From: CAZXEU01 sp965207385
GTDB taxonomy: Bacteria > Bacteroidota > Rhodothermia > Rhodothermales > Bin80
Assembly: GCA_965207385.1 (NCBI GenBank)
Contig: CBDBLZ010000014.1
Location: 27,371 to 91,370 of the forward strand
Direction of reading: 5' to 3'
Length of the DNA stretch: 64,000 nt
Shown: positions 35,461 through 44,967 of the stretch, in pieces
How the letters are laid out: each line of letters starts with the position of its first letter
Position numbering within the stretch: the first letter of the stretch is position 1
Program-made: the position numbers and the translations under genes
The notes under the pieces: model-generated
Database searches by the model: none
What the model was told of the DNA's origin: nothing
What the model saw: the letters and a program-made list of their open reading frames with translations, nothing else

Positions 35461-35742
35461 CTATCGGCTGCGCCGGTCTTTCTTGCCGCCGGCGTGCCCG
35501 CGGAAGGTGCGCGTGGGAGAGAATTCGCCCAGGCGATGTCCCACCATGTTCTCCGTCACGTAGACCGGGATGAATTGCCGGCCGTTGTGCACGGCAAAGG
35601 TGTGCCCCACAAAATCCGGCGTGATCATGGACGCGCGGCTCCACGTCTTGATGACCTTTTTCTTGTCGCTCTGATTCAGTGCGTCCACCTTGCGCTGCAG
35701 CTTGTAGTGAACGTACGGACCCTTTTTGAGAGAGCGTGCCAT
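35461..35742 (-). CDS. rpsS: 30S ribosomal protein S19
   Basis: 93 residues starting MARSLKKGPYVHYKLQRKV; the open frame upstream overlaps rplB and is a shadow. IKTWSRASMITPDFVGHTFA, VHNGRQFIPVYVTENMVGH and LGEFSPTRTFRGHAG are the family signature. It is a head protein paired with S13. Confidence 0.97.
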   Translation of the reverse strand: MARSLKKGPYVHYKLQRKVDALNQSDKKKVIKTWSRASMITPDFVGHTFAVHNGRQFIPVYVTENMVGHRLGEFSPTRTFRGHAGGKKDRRSR

Positions 35743-35743
35743 G

Positions 35744-36577
35744 TTATCTGCGTTTGGTGCCCCGGCGATGCACGATGAACTTGTCACTCGGCTTGTTGCG
35801 CCTGCGCGTCTTGAAGCCTTTGGCGCGCAATCCGGAGCGCGACCGCGGATGACCGCCGGAAGCCTTGCCTTCACCACCACCCATGGGATGATCCACCGGG
35901 TTCATGGCCACGCCCCGGGTCTTGGGACGCTTGCCCCGCCAGCGGTTCCGGCCTGCCTTGCCGAGGTCCACGTTCATGTGGTCGGTGTTTCCGGTAGTGC
36001 CGATCGTAGCCAGGCACCGCCCCATCACGCGCCGCACCTCGCCCGAGGGCAGCTTGAGCGTGACATAGCGGCCCTCCTTGGCCGTCAGCTGGGCGTAGGT
36101 ACCGGCGGCTCGTGCCAGCTGCGCACCCTTGCCGGGCTTCAGCTCGACGGCATGCACGAACGTGCCGTACGGAATATTGGACAACGGAAGGCAGTTGCCC
36201 ACTTCCGGCGGCGCCGAAGGACCGTTCTCCACCCGGTCTCCTACCGAAAGCCCGTCCGGTGCCAGGATGTAGCGCTTGTCGCCGTCCTCATACACCAGGA
36301 GCGCGATACGGGCTGACCTGTTGGGATCATATTCGATACTCGCAACCCGGGCCTTTGGCCCCACCTTGTCCCGCTTGAAGTCGATTACGCGATACCGGCG
36401 CTTGTGCCCTCCGCCCTGGCAGCGGACCATCATCCGGCCGGTGTTGTTGCGACCCGCACGGCGTTTCAGCGGGGAAACCAGGCGCTTGAGCGGCCGCTTG
36501 GCCGTTACGTCCTCGAAGGTCGATACCGAGCGCTGGCGTTGCCCCGGCGTTACCGGATTGAGTTTTCGTACTCCCAT
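35744..36577 (-). CDS. rplB: 50S ribosomal protein L2
   Basis: 277 residues, essential for subunit joining and the peptidyl-transferase centre. It has RNNTGRMMVRCQGGGHKRRY, IEYDPNRSARIALLVYEDGD and the conserved VAMNPVDHPMGGGEGKASGG loop containing the catalytically relevant histidine. Confidence 0.98.
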   Translation of the reverse strand: MGVRKLNPVTPGQRQRSVSTFEDVTAKRPLKRLVSPLKRRAGRNNTGRMMVRCQGGGHKRRYRVIDFKRDKVGPKARVASIEYDPNRSARIALLVYEDGDKRYILAPDGLSVGDRVENGPSAPPEVGNCLPLSNIPYGTFVHAVELKPGKGAQLARAAGTYAQLTAKEGRYVTLKLPSGEVRRVMGRCLATIGTTGNTDHMNVDLGKAGRNRWRGKRPKTRGVAMNPVDHPMGGGEGKASGGHPRSRSGLRAKGFKTRRRNKPSDKFIVHRRGTKRR

Positions 36578-36582
36578 GGCGC

Positions 36583-36882
36583 CTAGATGCCCTCAAAGAA
36601 GTCTATGGGCGCACTGCCCGGCATGAGCGTGACAATGGCCTTCTTGAATTGTGCCGTCCGGCCCTCGCGCACGCCACGGCGCGTAAACTGCCTGCGGCGC
36701 TTGCCCCGAACGATCATGGTCCGCACCTCCTTGATGCGAACGGATGGATACCGCTCCCTAACGGCATGCTCCACTTCGATCTTGTTGGCGTCCATGTCCA
36801 CCACGAACGCATAGTGTCCCTTTTCCATCAGGGACGTGAGCTTTTCCGTGACCAGTGGCCGGATAATCGGGCTGCGCTTCAT
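36583..36882 (-). CDS. rplW: 50S ribosomal protein L23
   Basis: 99 residues, the tunnel-exit docking site for trigger factor and SRP. It has RPLVTEKLTSLMEKGHYAF and VRTMIVRGKRRRQFTRRG. The start overlaps the rplD stop by 4 bp. Confidence 0.96.
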   Translation of the reverse strand: MKRSPIIRPLVTEKLTSLMEKGHYAFVVDMDANKIEVEHAVRERYPSVRIKEVRTMIVRGKRRRQFTRRGVREGRTAQFKKAIVTLMPGSAPIDFFEGI

Positions 36883-37532
36883 GACCGGGCGGATTCCTTT
36901 GTCGAACGCAGTGTCTGCGCCAGTATGTCGTGAGCGCCTTCCTCCATTAGCAACACGCCAGCCCGCAATACGTCCTCTGCAGACACGTTGCGCGCCTCGC
37001 GCACCGCTATGCGGGCCGCGTTGCGGCTGGACAGGTTCACGGCAGGCTGGTTTTGCTCGGTGATTACCAGGATTCTCTGCTGCGAAAGCTCAAACGCCTC
37101 CGCCAGGCCCAGCAGATCCCGCGTGGAGGGCTTTTCGAAGGCCAGGGGTTCCACCACGCGTATAGCATCGGAGGCGGCCTTGTAGCTCAGCGCCGAGCAG
37201 CGCGCCAGGCGCCGGGTCTTCTTGCTTAGGCGCACGCGATAGGTGCGCGGCCGCGGCCCGAACGTGCGCCCGCCGCCTCGCCTGAGCGGCGAAGACCGGC
37301 TGCCGCTTCGCGCCAGTCCCGTACCCTTTTGTCGATAGAGCTTGCGCGTGCTTGCGCGCACATCACTGCGCTCCTTCGTCTTGTGTGTACCCTGCCGGCG
37401 ACTTGCCTGGGTCCGGCGCACATCCAGCCACAGGACATGGTCATTGGGGACTGCGCCGAATACCTCCGGCTCCAGCTCCACGTTGCGCCCGGTGGGTGTA
37501 CCGTCTCTGTGATATACTCCCAGTTCCATCAC
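36879..37532 (-). CDS. rplD: 50S ribosomal protein L4
   Basis: 217 residues; its extended loop contacts the exit tunnel, and in E. coli it represses the S10 operon. The loop region has TRKLYRQKGTGLARSGSRSS and GGGRTFGPRPRTYRV; the C-domain has QQRILVITEQNQPAVNLSSR. The first two codons are both ATG. Confidence 0.96.
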   Translation of the reverse strand: MMELGVYHRDGTPTGRNVELEPEVFGAVPNDHVLWLDVRRTQASRRQGTHKTKERSDVRASTRKLYRQKGTGLARSGSRSSPLRRGGGRTFGPRPRTYRVRLSKKTRRLARCSALSYKAASDAIRVVEPLAFEKPSTRDLLGLAEAFELSQQRILVITEQNQPAVNLSSRNAARIAVREARNVSAEDVLRAGVLLMEEGAHDILAQTLRSTKESARS

Positions 37533-37535
37533 GCC

Positions 37536-38165
37536 CTAGGCCTTTTTAGACAGCTCGACAATCCCGTTGGCAGGACCCGGCACGGCTCCGCGCACCAGCA
37601 CGAGGCTGTGCTCGGAAATGATGCGGGCAATGGCCAGGTTCTTGGCCGTCACACGCCGGCCTCCCATGCGTCCGCCCATCCGCATCCCCTTCATGACCCT
37701 GGACGGATCCGACGATGCGCCGATGGAGCCCGGGGCCCGTTCGCGGTTGTGCTGGCCGTGCGTGCGATCATTGACGCCCCGGAAGCCGTGGCGCCGCACT
37801 ACACCCTGAAAGCCCTTGCCCTTCGACCGGGCTGCTACATCCACGATGTCTCCCGCACTGAAGAGCTCCTCAACGCGCAACTCGTCTCCCACATCCATGG
37901 ACGGCTCTTCCCAGCGGAATTCCACGAGGACACGCTTGGGCGTCGTCGAGGCAGCTGCGAAGTGGCCTTGCATGGCCTTGGAAGTTCGCCGCGGCTTCCT
38001 CTCACCGTAGCCGAGCTGAACAGCATCGTAGCCGTCCCTGCCGTCCTTCCGCTTGACCTGCACCACCACGTTGGGCCCTACCTCCAGCACCGTGCAGGGT
38101 ACGTTTCCGCCCTGCCGGTCGAAAATGGACGTCATCCCGATCTTTCTGCCGATCATTCCACGCAT
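37536..38165 (-). CDS. rplC: 50S ribosomal protein L3
   Basis: 209 residues, an early-assembly protein reaching the peptidyl-transferase centre. It starts MRGMIGRKIGMTSIFDRQGG; the central signature is KGKGFQGVVRRHGFRGVND, then GSIGASSDPSRVMKGMRMGG. Confidence 0.97.
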   Translation of the reverse strand: MRGMIGRKIGMTSIFDRQGGNVPCTVLEVGPNVVVQVKRKDGRDGYDAVQLGYGERKPRRTSKAMQGHFAAASTTPKRVLVEFRWEEPSMDVGDELRVEELFSAGDIVDVAARSKGKGFQGVVRRHGFRGVNDRTHGQHNRERAPGSIGASSDPSRVMKGMRMGGRMGGRRVTAKNLAIARIISEHSLVLVRGAVPGPANGIVELSKKA

Positions 38166-38182
38166 GGCGGTGAGGGTGTGCT

Positions 38183-38491
38183 TCAGACCTTGATTTCCAC
38201 GTCCACGCCGCTGGGCAGCTCCAGCTTCATGAGGGCATCCACCGTCTTGCTGCTCGTGGACAGGATGTCGATGAGCCTCTTGTGGCTGCGGCTTTCAAAC
38301 TGCTCCCGGCTCTTCTTGTTGACATGCGGGCTGCGCAGCACGGTATAGACCGCCTTCTTCGTAGGGAGCGGAATGGGACCGCTGACCACCGCGCCCGTGG
38401 CTTTCACGGTCTTGATGATCCTTTCGGCACTCTTGTCGATCAGCGTGTGATCGTATGAGCGGAGCTTTATGCGGATCTTTTGGCCAGCCAT
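38183..38491 (-). CDS. rpsJ: 30S ribosomal protein S10
   Basis: 102 residues, also NusE in antitermination complexes. It has KIRIKLRSYDHTLIDKSAER, SGPIPLPTKKAVYTVLRSPH and SREQFESRSHKRLIDILSTS. It begins 9 bp after tuf, so the str and S10 operons are joined here. Confidence 0.98.
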   Translation of the reverse strand: MAGQKIRIKLRSYDHTLIDKSAERIIKTVKATGAVVSGPIPLPTKKAVYTVLRSPHVNKKSREQFESRSHKRLIDILSTSSKTVDALMKLELPSGVDVEIKV

Positions 38492-38500
38492 TTATGCGTC

Positions 38501-39691
<1,191 letters not shown>

Positions 39692-39725
39692 GATATTGAA
39701 CGGTTGATTGCAGGCCGGCCGACAC

Positions 39726-41831
39726 TCAGGCCAAAGCGCCTGATATCGCCAGCACGAGTTTGTCAGCTATGTTCCTGGGTACAGCTTCGTAGGATTCGAA
39801 TTGCATCGTGAATATGGCGCGTCCCTGGGAGAGGGAGCGCATGTCGGTCGAATATCCAAACATCTCCGATAGCGGCACATAGGCCGTTATCACCTGGGCA
39901 TCGCTGCGCTGATGCATGGAAGCGATGCGTCCACGGCGGCCGTTAAGATCACCGATGACATCGCCCATATACTCATCCGGCGTGACGACTTCCACACGCA
40001 TGACGGGCTCCATGAGCACAGGCCGGGCCCGGCGCGCGGCATGCCGAAAGGCCAGCTGGGCGGCAATTTCGAATGCATGCTGGTCGGAATCCACTTCGTG
40101 GTGCTTGCCGTCGTAGAGCCTGACGCGCACGCCCTCCACCGGGTAGCCCGCCAGCGGCCCCTGCTCCAGTGCCGCCTTTACACCCTTGTGCACGGAGGGA
40201 ATGAATTCCCTCGGTATGGCACCGCCGGTGATTTCGTTGACAAAATCCAGGCCCATTCCGGAATCGTTGGGGCCCACTTCCATGTGCACAACCGCATACT
40301 GCCCGCGACCGCCGGTCTGCTTCTTGTGCGAATAGCGCTCGTCGACGACCTGTCGTAGCGCCTCGCGGTAGGCCACCTGCGGCTTGCCTACGTTCGCTTC
40401 CACCTTGAATTCGCGGCGCAGCCTGTCCACGATAATCTCCAGATACAGCTCGCCCATCCCCGCAATCAGGGTTTGGCCGGTCTCGGGATCGACGGACACC
40501 TTGAAAGTGGGGTCCTCCTCCGCCAGCTTTTGCAGTCCCGACGCAAGCTTGTCCGCATCCGCCTTGGTGCGCGGCTCAATCGCGATGCGAATCACGGGAT
40601 CCGGAAAATCCATCGTTTCAAGAACAATGGGATGCGCCGGATCCGACAGGGTATCGCCCGTCTTGACCTTTTTGAGCCCCACGGCCGCGGCGATGTCGCC
40701 GGCCTCCACTCCCTCAATGTCCTCGCGCCGGTTGGCGTGCATGAAAAGCAGGCGTCCGATCCGCTCCTTGTGGCCGGTAGTGGCATTGTAAACCTGCGTA
40801 CCCTTGGCCAGCCGGCCGCTGTAGACCCTGAAGAAGGTGAGCTTGCCCACATAGGGGTCGGTGGCAATCTTGAAGGCTATCGCGGAAAATGCCTCGTCCG
40901 CGATGGGCTTGCGCGTCGCGCTCCGGTGCGTGTCCGGAACCGTACCTTCCACGGCAGGAATGTCGAGGGGGCTCGGCAGGTAGTCGACTACGCCGTCGAG
41001 CAGCCGCTGGATGCCCTTGTTCTTGAAGGCGGAGCCGCAGAAGATGGGCGTAATGTCCAGATTCAGCGTCGCCCTCCGCACTGTTTCCCGCAATTCCGAG
41101 GGTGTAATGTCCTCCCCCTCGAGGTACTTCATCAGCAGGTCGTCGTTGTATTCGGCGACAGCTTCCAGGAGCGCAATGCGCCACCGTCTGGCGGTGGCGC
41201 GAAGGTCCGCCGGAATGTCAATCTCGTCCCACGTGGCTCCCTGGGTGGCGTCGTGCCAGATGATGGCCTTGTTGGTCACCAGGTCAATAACGCCGCGAAA
41301 AAGCGCGCCCGAACCAATTGGTATCTGCACAGGCACGGGGTTGGCCTTCAGGCGCTTTTTCATGGCCTGGATGGCCTCCGTGAAATCAGCTCCCGTCCGG
41401 TCCATCTTGTTGATGAGGGCAATCCGGGGAACGCCGTACCTGTTGGCCTGGCGCCAGACTGTTTCCGACTGCGGCTCGACCCCGCCTACCGCACAGAAGA
41501 GGGCAATGGCGCCATCCAGAACGCGCAGAGATCGCTCCACTTCCACGGTAAAGTCCACGTGGCCCGGCGTGTCGATGATGTTGATGCGGTGCTCGGCCCC
41601 GTCCTTGGACCAGAAACAGGTTGTTGCCGCGCTCGTGATGGTAATGCCCCGCTCCTTCTCCTGGGCCATCCAGTCCATCGTTGCGCCGCCCTCGTGTACC
41701 TCACCCATCCGGTGCAGGCGCCCGGTATAGAACAGAATGCGCTCCGTCGTAGTGGTCTTGCCGGCATCGATGTGTGCCATGATGCCGATATTGCGCATCC
41801 GGTACAGCGGTATGTTTCGCTTGTCCGTCAT
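39726..41831 (-). CDS. fusA: Elongation factor G
   Basis: 701-residue translocase GTPase. G1 is MAHIDAGKTTTTE (18-30) and the effector loop is ERGITITSAATT; DTPGHVDFTVEVERSLRVLD and NKMDRTGADF follow. Domains II-V end with GYSTDMRSLSQGRAIFTMQF. It lies between rpsG and tuf in the usual str order. Confidence 0.98.
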   Translation of the reverse strand: MTDKRNIPLYRMRNIGIMAHIDAGKTTTTERILFYTGRLHRMGEVHEGGATMDWMAQEKERGITITSAATTCFWSKDGAEHRINIIDTPGHVDFTVEVERSLRVLDGAIALFCAVGGVEPQSETVWRQANRYGVPRIALINKMDRTGADFTEAIQAMKKRLKANPVPVQIPIGSGALFRGVIDLVTNKAIIWHDATQGATWDEIDIPADLRATARRWRIALLEAVAEYNDDLLMKYLEGEDITPSELRETVRRATLNLDITPIFCGSAFKNKGIQRLLDGVVDYLPSPLDIPAVEGTVPDTHRSATRKPIADEAFSAIAFKIATDPYVGKLTFFRVYSGRLAKGTQVYNATTGHKERIGRLLFMHANRREDIEGVEAGDIAAAVGLKKVKTGDTLSDPAHPIVLETMDFPDPVIRIAIEPRTKADADKLASGLQKLAEEDPTFKVSVDPETGQTLIAGMGELYLEIIVDRLRREFKVEANVGKPQVAYREALRQVVDERYSHKKQTGGRGQYAVVHMEVGPNDSGMGLDFVNEITGGAIPREFIPSVHKGVKAALEQGPLAGYPVEGVRVRLYDGKHHEVDSDQHAFEIAAQLAFRHAARRARPVLMEPVMRVEVVTPDEYMGDVIGDLNGRRGRIASMHQRSDAQVITAYVPLSEMFGYSTDMRSLSQGRAIFTMQFESYEAVPRNIADKLVLAISGALA

Positions 41832-41838
41832 GATCGGA

Positions 41839-42306
41839 TCAGAACCGGAAGTGGGCGAAGGCCTTGTTGGATTCGGCCATCCGGTGGGTATCGTCCTTTT
41901 TCTTTATGGCGCCTCCCTCTCCCTTGGAGGCCGCGACCAGCTCGTTGGCCAGTCTGGCGGCCATCGTGTGATCGTGTCTTGCACGGGCATATTGGATAAT
42001 CCAGCGAAAGGCCAGCGCCGTGCGCCTGTCCGACCGCACTTCCATGGGCACCTGGTAGGTGGCCCCACCGACGCGGCGGCTGCGCACTTCGACCAGCGGC
42101 GCAACGTTTTGGAGTGCCTGGCGAAAGACCTCCAGGCCCGACTCTCCGGTGCGCTCCTCGATCCGCGTGAATGCGTCGTAGACAATGCCCTGCGCCACGC
42201 TCTTCTTGCCATCGCGCATGATGTAATTGACAAAGCGCGCCACGACACGGTCCTCAAATCTGGGATCCGGGGCAGGTTGACGCTTTTCGGCTGACTTTCG
42301 ACGCAT
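41839..42306 (-). CDS. rpsG: 30S ribosomal protein S7
   Basis: 155 residues from the ATG at 42306 (MRRKSAEKRQPAPD); the frame extends 8 codons upstream without family similarity. It has DRVVARFVNYIMRDGKKSVA, VRSRRVGGATYQVPMEVRSD and RARHDHTMAARLANELVAAS. It nucleates assembly of the small-subunit head. Confidence 0.97.
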   Translation of the reverse strand: MRRKSAEKRQPAPDPRFEDRVVARFVNYIMRDGKKSVAQGIVYDAFTRIEERTGESGLEVFRQALQNVAPLVEVRSRRVGGATYQVPMEVRSDRRTALAFRWIIQYARARHDHTMAARLANELVAASKGEGGAIKKKDDTHRMAESNKAFAHFRF

Positions 42307-42385
42307 GGCTGGTGTCAAAAAAGACGCCATGCCACATCAGGGGCACGGCGCCGGGTGGCAACACGTATTCGGATCTGAATTCAGA

Positions 42386-42760
42386 TTATCTCTTGGGTCG
42401 CTTCGCCCCGTATTTTGATCTTGACTGCGTCCGGTCTTCCACGCCGGATGTGTCCAGCGCTCCGCGAACGATGTGGTACTTTACTCCTGGCAAATCCTTC
42501 ACACGTCCACCTCGCACCAGTACGATGGAATGCTCCTGCAAATTGTGGCCTTCGCCCGGAATGTAGGCGATGACCTCAATCTGGTTGGTAAGGCGTACCT
42601 TGGCGACCTTTCTCAGCGCCGAATTGGGCTTTTTGGGAGTTGTCGTATAGACACGCGTGCACACACCACGACGCTGCGGATTGCCCTGCATGGCCGCCGC
42701 CTTGGTCTTGCGCACCTTGGGATGCCGCCCCTTCCGAACCAGTTGCTGAATCGTTGGCAA
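42386..42760 (-). CDS. rpsL: 30S ribosomal protein S12
   Basis: 124 residues, a decoding-centre protein. It has PTIQQLVRKGRHPKVRKTKA, CTRVYTTTPKKPNSALRKV (the streptomycin-region loop with PKKPNSA) and GRVKDLPGVKYHIVRGALD. The initiation codon is TTG (42760), as fixed by the invariant PTIQQLVRKGR N-terminus, and no Shine-Dalgarno-like motif precedes it. It is the first gene of the superoperon. Confidence 0.97.
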   Translation of the reverse strand: MPTIQQLVRKGRHPKVRKTKAAAMQGNPQRRGVCTRVYTTTPKKPNSALRKVAKVRLTNQIEVIAYIPGEGHNLQEHSIVLVRGGRVKDLPGVKYHIVRGALDTSGVEDRTQSRSKYGAKRPKR

Positions 42761-42819
42761 TGTACTTCGCTACCTGAGCGTTGTCCTATTTCGTTGCAGC
42801 CTCTCAATGTACGGCATCT

Positions 42820-42847
42820 TTTTTAATCTTGCCACAATCGTAGTCAA
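42820..42847 (-). promoter_or_regulatory. Candidate promoter of the ribosomal superoperon
   Basis: On the minus strand TTGACT (42842-42847) and TAAAAA (42820-42825) are separated by 16 bp, in the AT-rich 125-bp gap between ftsH and rpsL. The -10 is a 4-of-6 match to the sigma-70 consensus. If the lineage uses the TTG/TAnnTTTG consensus instead, this assignment would be wrong. Confidence 0.35.
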
Positions 42848-42855
42848 AATTCCTG

Positions 42856-42885
42856 TTAAATGCAGTGGGATTAAATGCAGTGGGA
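42856..42885. repeat. Two tandem 15-bp repeats after the ftsH stop
   Basis: TTAAATGCAGTGGGA occurs twice in direct succession (42856-42870, 42871-42885), immediately adjoining the ftsH stop codon (42886-42888). It lies about 10 bp upstream of the candidate rpsL promoter -35. Either a slippage duplication or a pair of regulatory sites is possible. Confidence 0.8.
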
Positions 42886-44913
42886 TTACGGGTCGGCGAC
42901 TTCTTCCGCCGTCTCGTCTTCCTCATTCGCGTCTTCCGCTGCCTCCACGCCGTTGTAGGACACGTAATCGCCGAAGGGACGCTCCCCAAGTATGCCCACC
43001 AGATCCGCCGGACCGAGCACTTCCTTCTCGAGCAGCAGCTCCGCCAACGCATCAAGCTTGTCGCGCTTCTCGTTCAGCAATTCAAGCGCCCGTTCACGTA
43101 CATCATCTATGAGCCGCTTGACTTCCTGGTCAATGATCTCTGCAAGACTGTCGGAATAGGGCTTTTCGAAGAGCGGGCTGTCCTTGCGCCCGCGGGAAAC
43201 ATTGAAACTGACGTGCCCCACCCGCTCGCTCATGCCGAAGTCCACCACCATCGCATACGCGGTCCTGGTGATGCGCTCTAGGTCGTTCTGGGCGCCCGTG
43301 GACAGCTGCCCGAACACGATCTCCTCGGCCACCCGCCCGCCGATCATCATGGTCATCTGGTCAAGGAAAGCCGCCTTGGTGGTAATGTAGCGCTCGTCAG
43401 GCAGCGACTGCGCAAATCCCAGCGCAGCCAGGCCGCGCGGGACGATCGACACCTTGATAACGGGGTCCGTGTGCCGGAGGTACCATCCTGTAATGGCATG
43501 GCCCGCCTCGTGGAAAGCGACAATGCGCTTCTCTTCCGGCTTGATGAGCTTGTTCTTCTTTTCAAGCCCCGCGATTACCCGGTCAATGGCCTTTTCAAAG
43601 TCCTCCATCTCGATGGATTCCTTGTCCAGGCGAGCCGCCAGTAGTGCCGCCTCGTTGCAGACATTGGCTATTTCCGCGCCGGCGAAGCCCGGCGTTTGCG
43701 AGGCCAGCTGGGCATGATCCACATTCGCGTGCAGCACCAGAGATCGCGTATGCACGAGAAAAATGGCCTCCCGCTCCAGGCGGTCGGGCCGGTCAATCAG
43801 AATCTGGCGGTCAAATCGTCCAGGACGCAACAGGGCCGTGTCGAGAACGTCGGGCCGGTTGGTGGCCGCCATGATGATGACTCCCTTGTCCGTATTGAAG
43901 CCGTCCATCTCCACGAGGAGCTGGTTCAGCGTGTTTTCACGCTCATCGTTGGCTCCCATCATCATGCCGCGGCCGCGGCTGCGTCCGATGGCATCGATTT
44001 CGTCAATGAACACGATGCACGGCGCCTTTTCCTTCGCCTGCTTGAAGAGATCGCGCACACGGGCTGCGCCCACGCCCACGAACATCTCCACGAAATCGCT
44101 GCCCGAGAGCGAAAAGAACGGCACGCCGGCCTCTCCGGCCACCGCCTTGCCCAGAAGCGTCTTGCCGGTGCCGGGCGGTCCTACCAGGAGCACACCCTTC
44201 GGCAGCGCTCCGCCCAGCTTGGTAAATTTCTTGGGCTTCTGCAGGAACTCCACCACTTCGGCGACCTCCTCCTTGGCCTCGTCCAGTCCGGCCACATCCT
44301 TGAACGTGATGTTCTGGTCTCCCATGGCATCGAAAAGCACCGCCTTGTTCTTGCCGATGCTGAGTACCTGGGAACCCGGATTCATGCGGCGGATGAGAAA
44401 GATCCAGAGCCCGATCAGTATCGCCAGCGGCAGGATCCACGTCAGCACACCGCCCAGCCAGTTGTCCTCGTACGCAGCCTCGTACTGCACGGGCAGCTGA
44501 CCTTCTTCCCGCGCCTCGCGGTTGTGGGTATCCAGAAATTCAACCAGGCCGTGCGACTCGGTCTTGATGGTGGTGAAACCGCCGCCGGACTGGCTGGAAG
44601 AGCCCAGAATGGAGTCCCTGGACTCGGCCACCTCGACATGTCCCTCGCTCACTGCCGAAGAGGTAAAAGTCCCTTCTATCCTGCGATCATTGATGATGCG
44701 GACTTTTTCGACGTACCCTTTCTCAACGTAGTCGAGAAAAGTGCTGTATTCTATGGTATTGGTATCTACGCCCCGCCAGAAGAAAACCAGGTTGATCAAC
44801 AGAAAAATGAAGAGGACGGCGTACATCCACATGGAGATCTTCATGCGGCCCGTCGGCGGCATGCGATGTTTCTCCGCAGGTCGCTCTTCCGGATTACGCT
44901 GCTCCTGTGCCAT
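42886..44913 (-). CDS. ftsH: ATP-dependent zinc metalloprotease FtsH
   Basis: 675-residue membrane AAA+ protease that degrades damaged membrane proteins and regulators. Two membrane helices (about 29-47 and 154-174) flank a periplasmic FtsH_ext domain. The AAA module has Walker A GPPGTGKT (245-252), Walker B CIVFIDE (299-305) and the second region of homology TNRPDVLDTALLRPGRFDR. The protease motif HEAGH is at 468-472. The C-terminus is acidic (EDANEEDETAEEVADP). It begins 54 bp after the SprE-like gene and is followed by the ribosomal superoperon on the same strand. Confidence 0.98.
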   Translation of the reverse strand: MAQEQRNPEERPAEKHRMPPTGRMKISMWMYAVLFIFLLINLVFFWRGVDTNTIEYSTFLDYVEKGYVEKVRIINDRRIEGTFTSSAVSEGHVEVAESRDSILGSSSQSGGGFTTIKTESHGLVEFLDTHNREAREEGQLPVQYEAAYEDNWLGGVLTWILPLAILIGLWIFLIRRMNPGSQVLSIGKNKAVLFDAMGDQNITFKDVAGLDEAKEEVAEVVEFLQKPKKFTKLGGALPKGVLLVGPPGTGKTLLGKAVAGEAGVPFFSLSGSDFVEMFVGVGAARVRDLFKQAKEKAPCIVFIDEIDAIGRSRGRGMMMGANDERENTLNQLLVEMDGFNTDKGVIIMAATNRPDVLDTALLRPGRFDRQILIDRPDRLEREAIFLVHTRSLVLHANVDHAQLASQTPGFAGAEIANVCNEAALLAARLDKESIEMEDFEKAIDRVIAGLEKKNKLIKPEEKRIVAFHEAGHAITGWYLRHTDPVIKVSIVPRGLAALGFAQSLPDERYITTKAAFLDQMTMMIGGRVAEEIVFGQLSTGAQNDLERITRTAYAMVVDFGMSERVGHVSFNVSRGRKDSPLFEKPYSDSLAEIIDQEVKRLIDDVRERALELLNEKRDKLDALAELLLEKEVLGPADLVGILGERPFGDYVSYNGVEAAEDANEEDETAEEVADP

Positions 44914-44967
44914 GACTGGCGAGTGTTGATTGGCCGGGCCGAACGGAGGTATACCGAAGGTTTCCGC

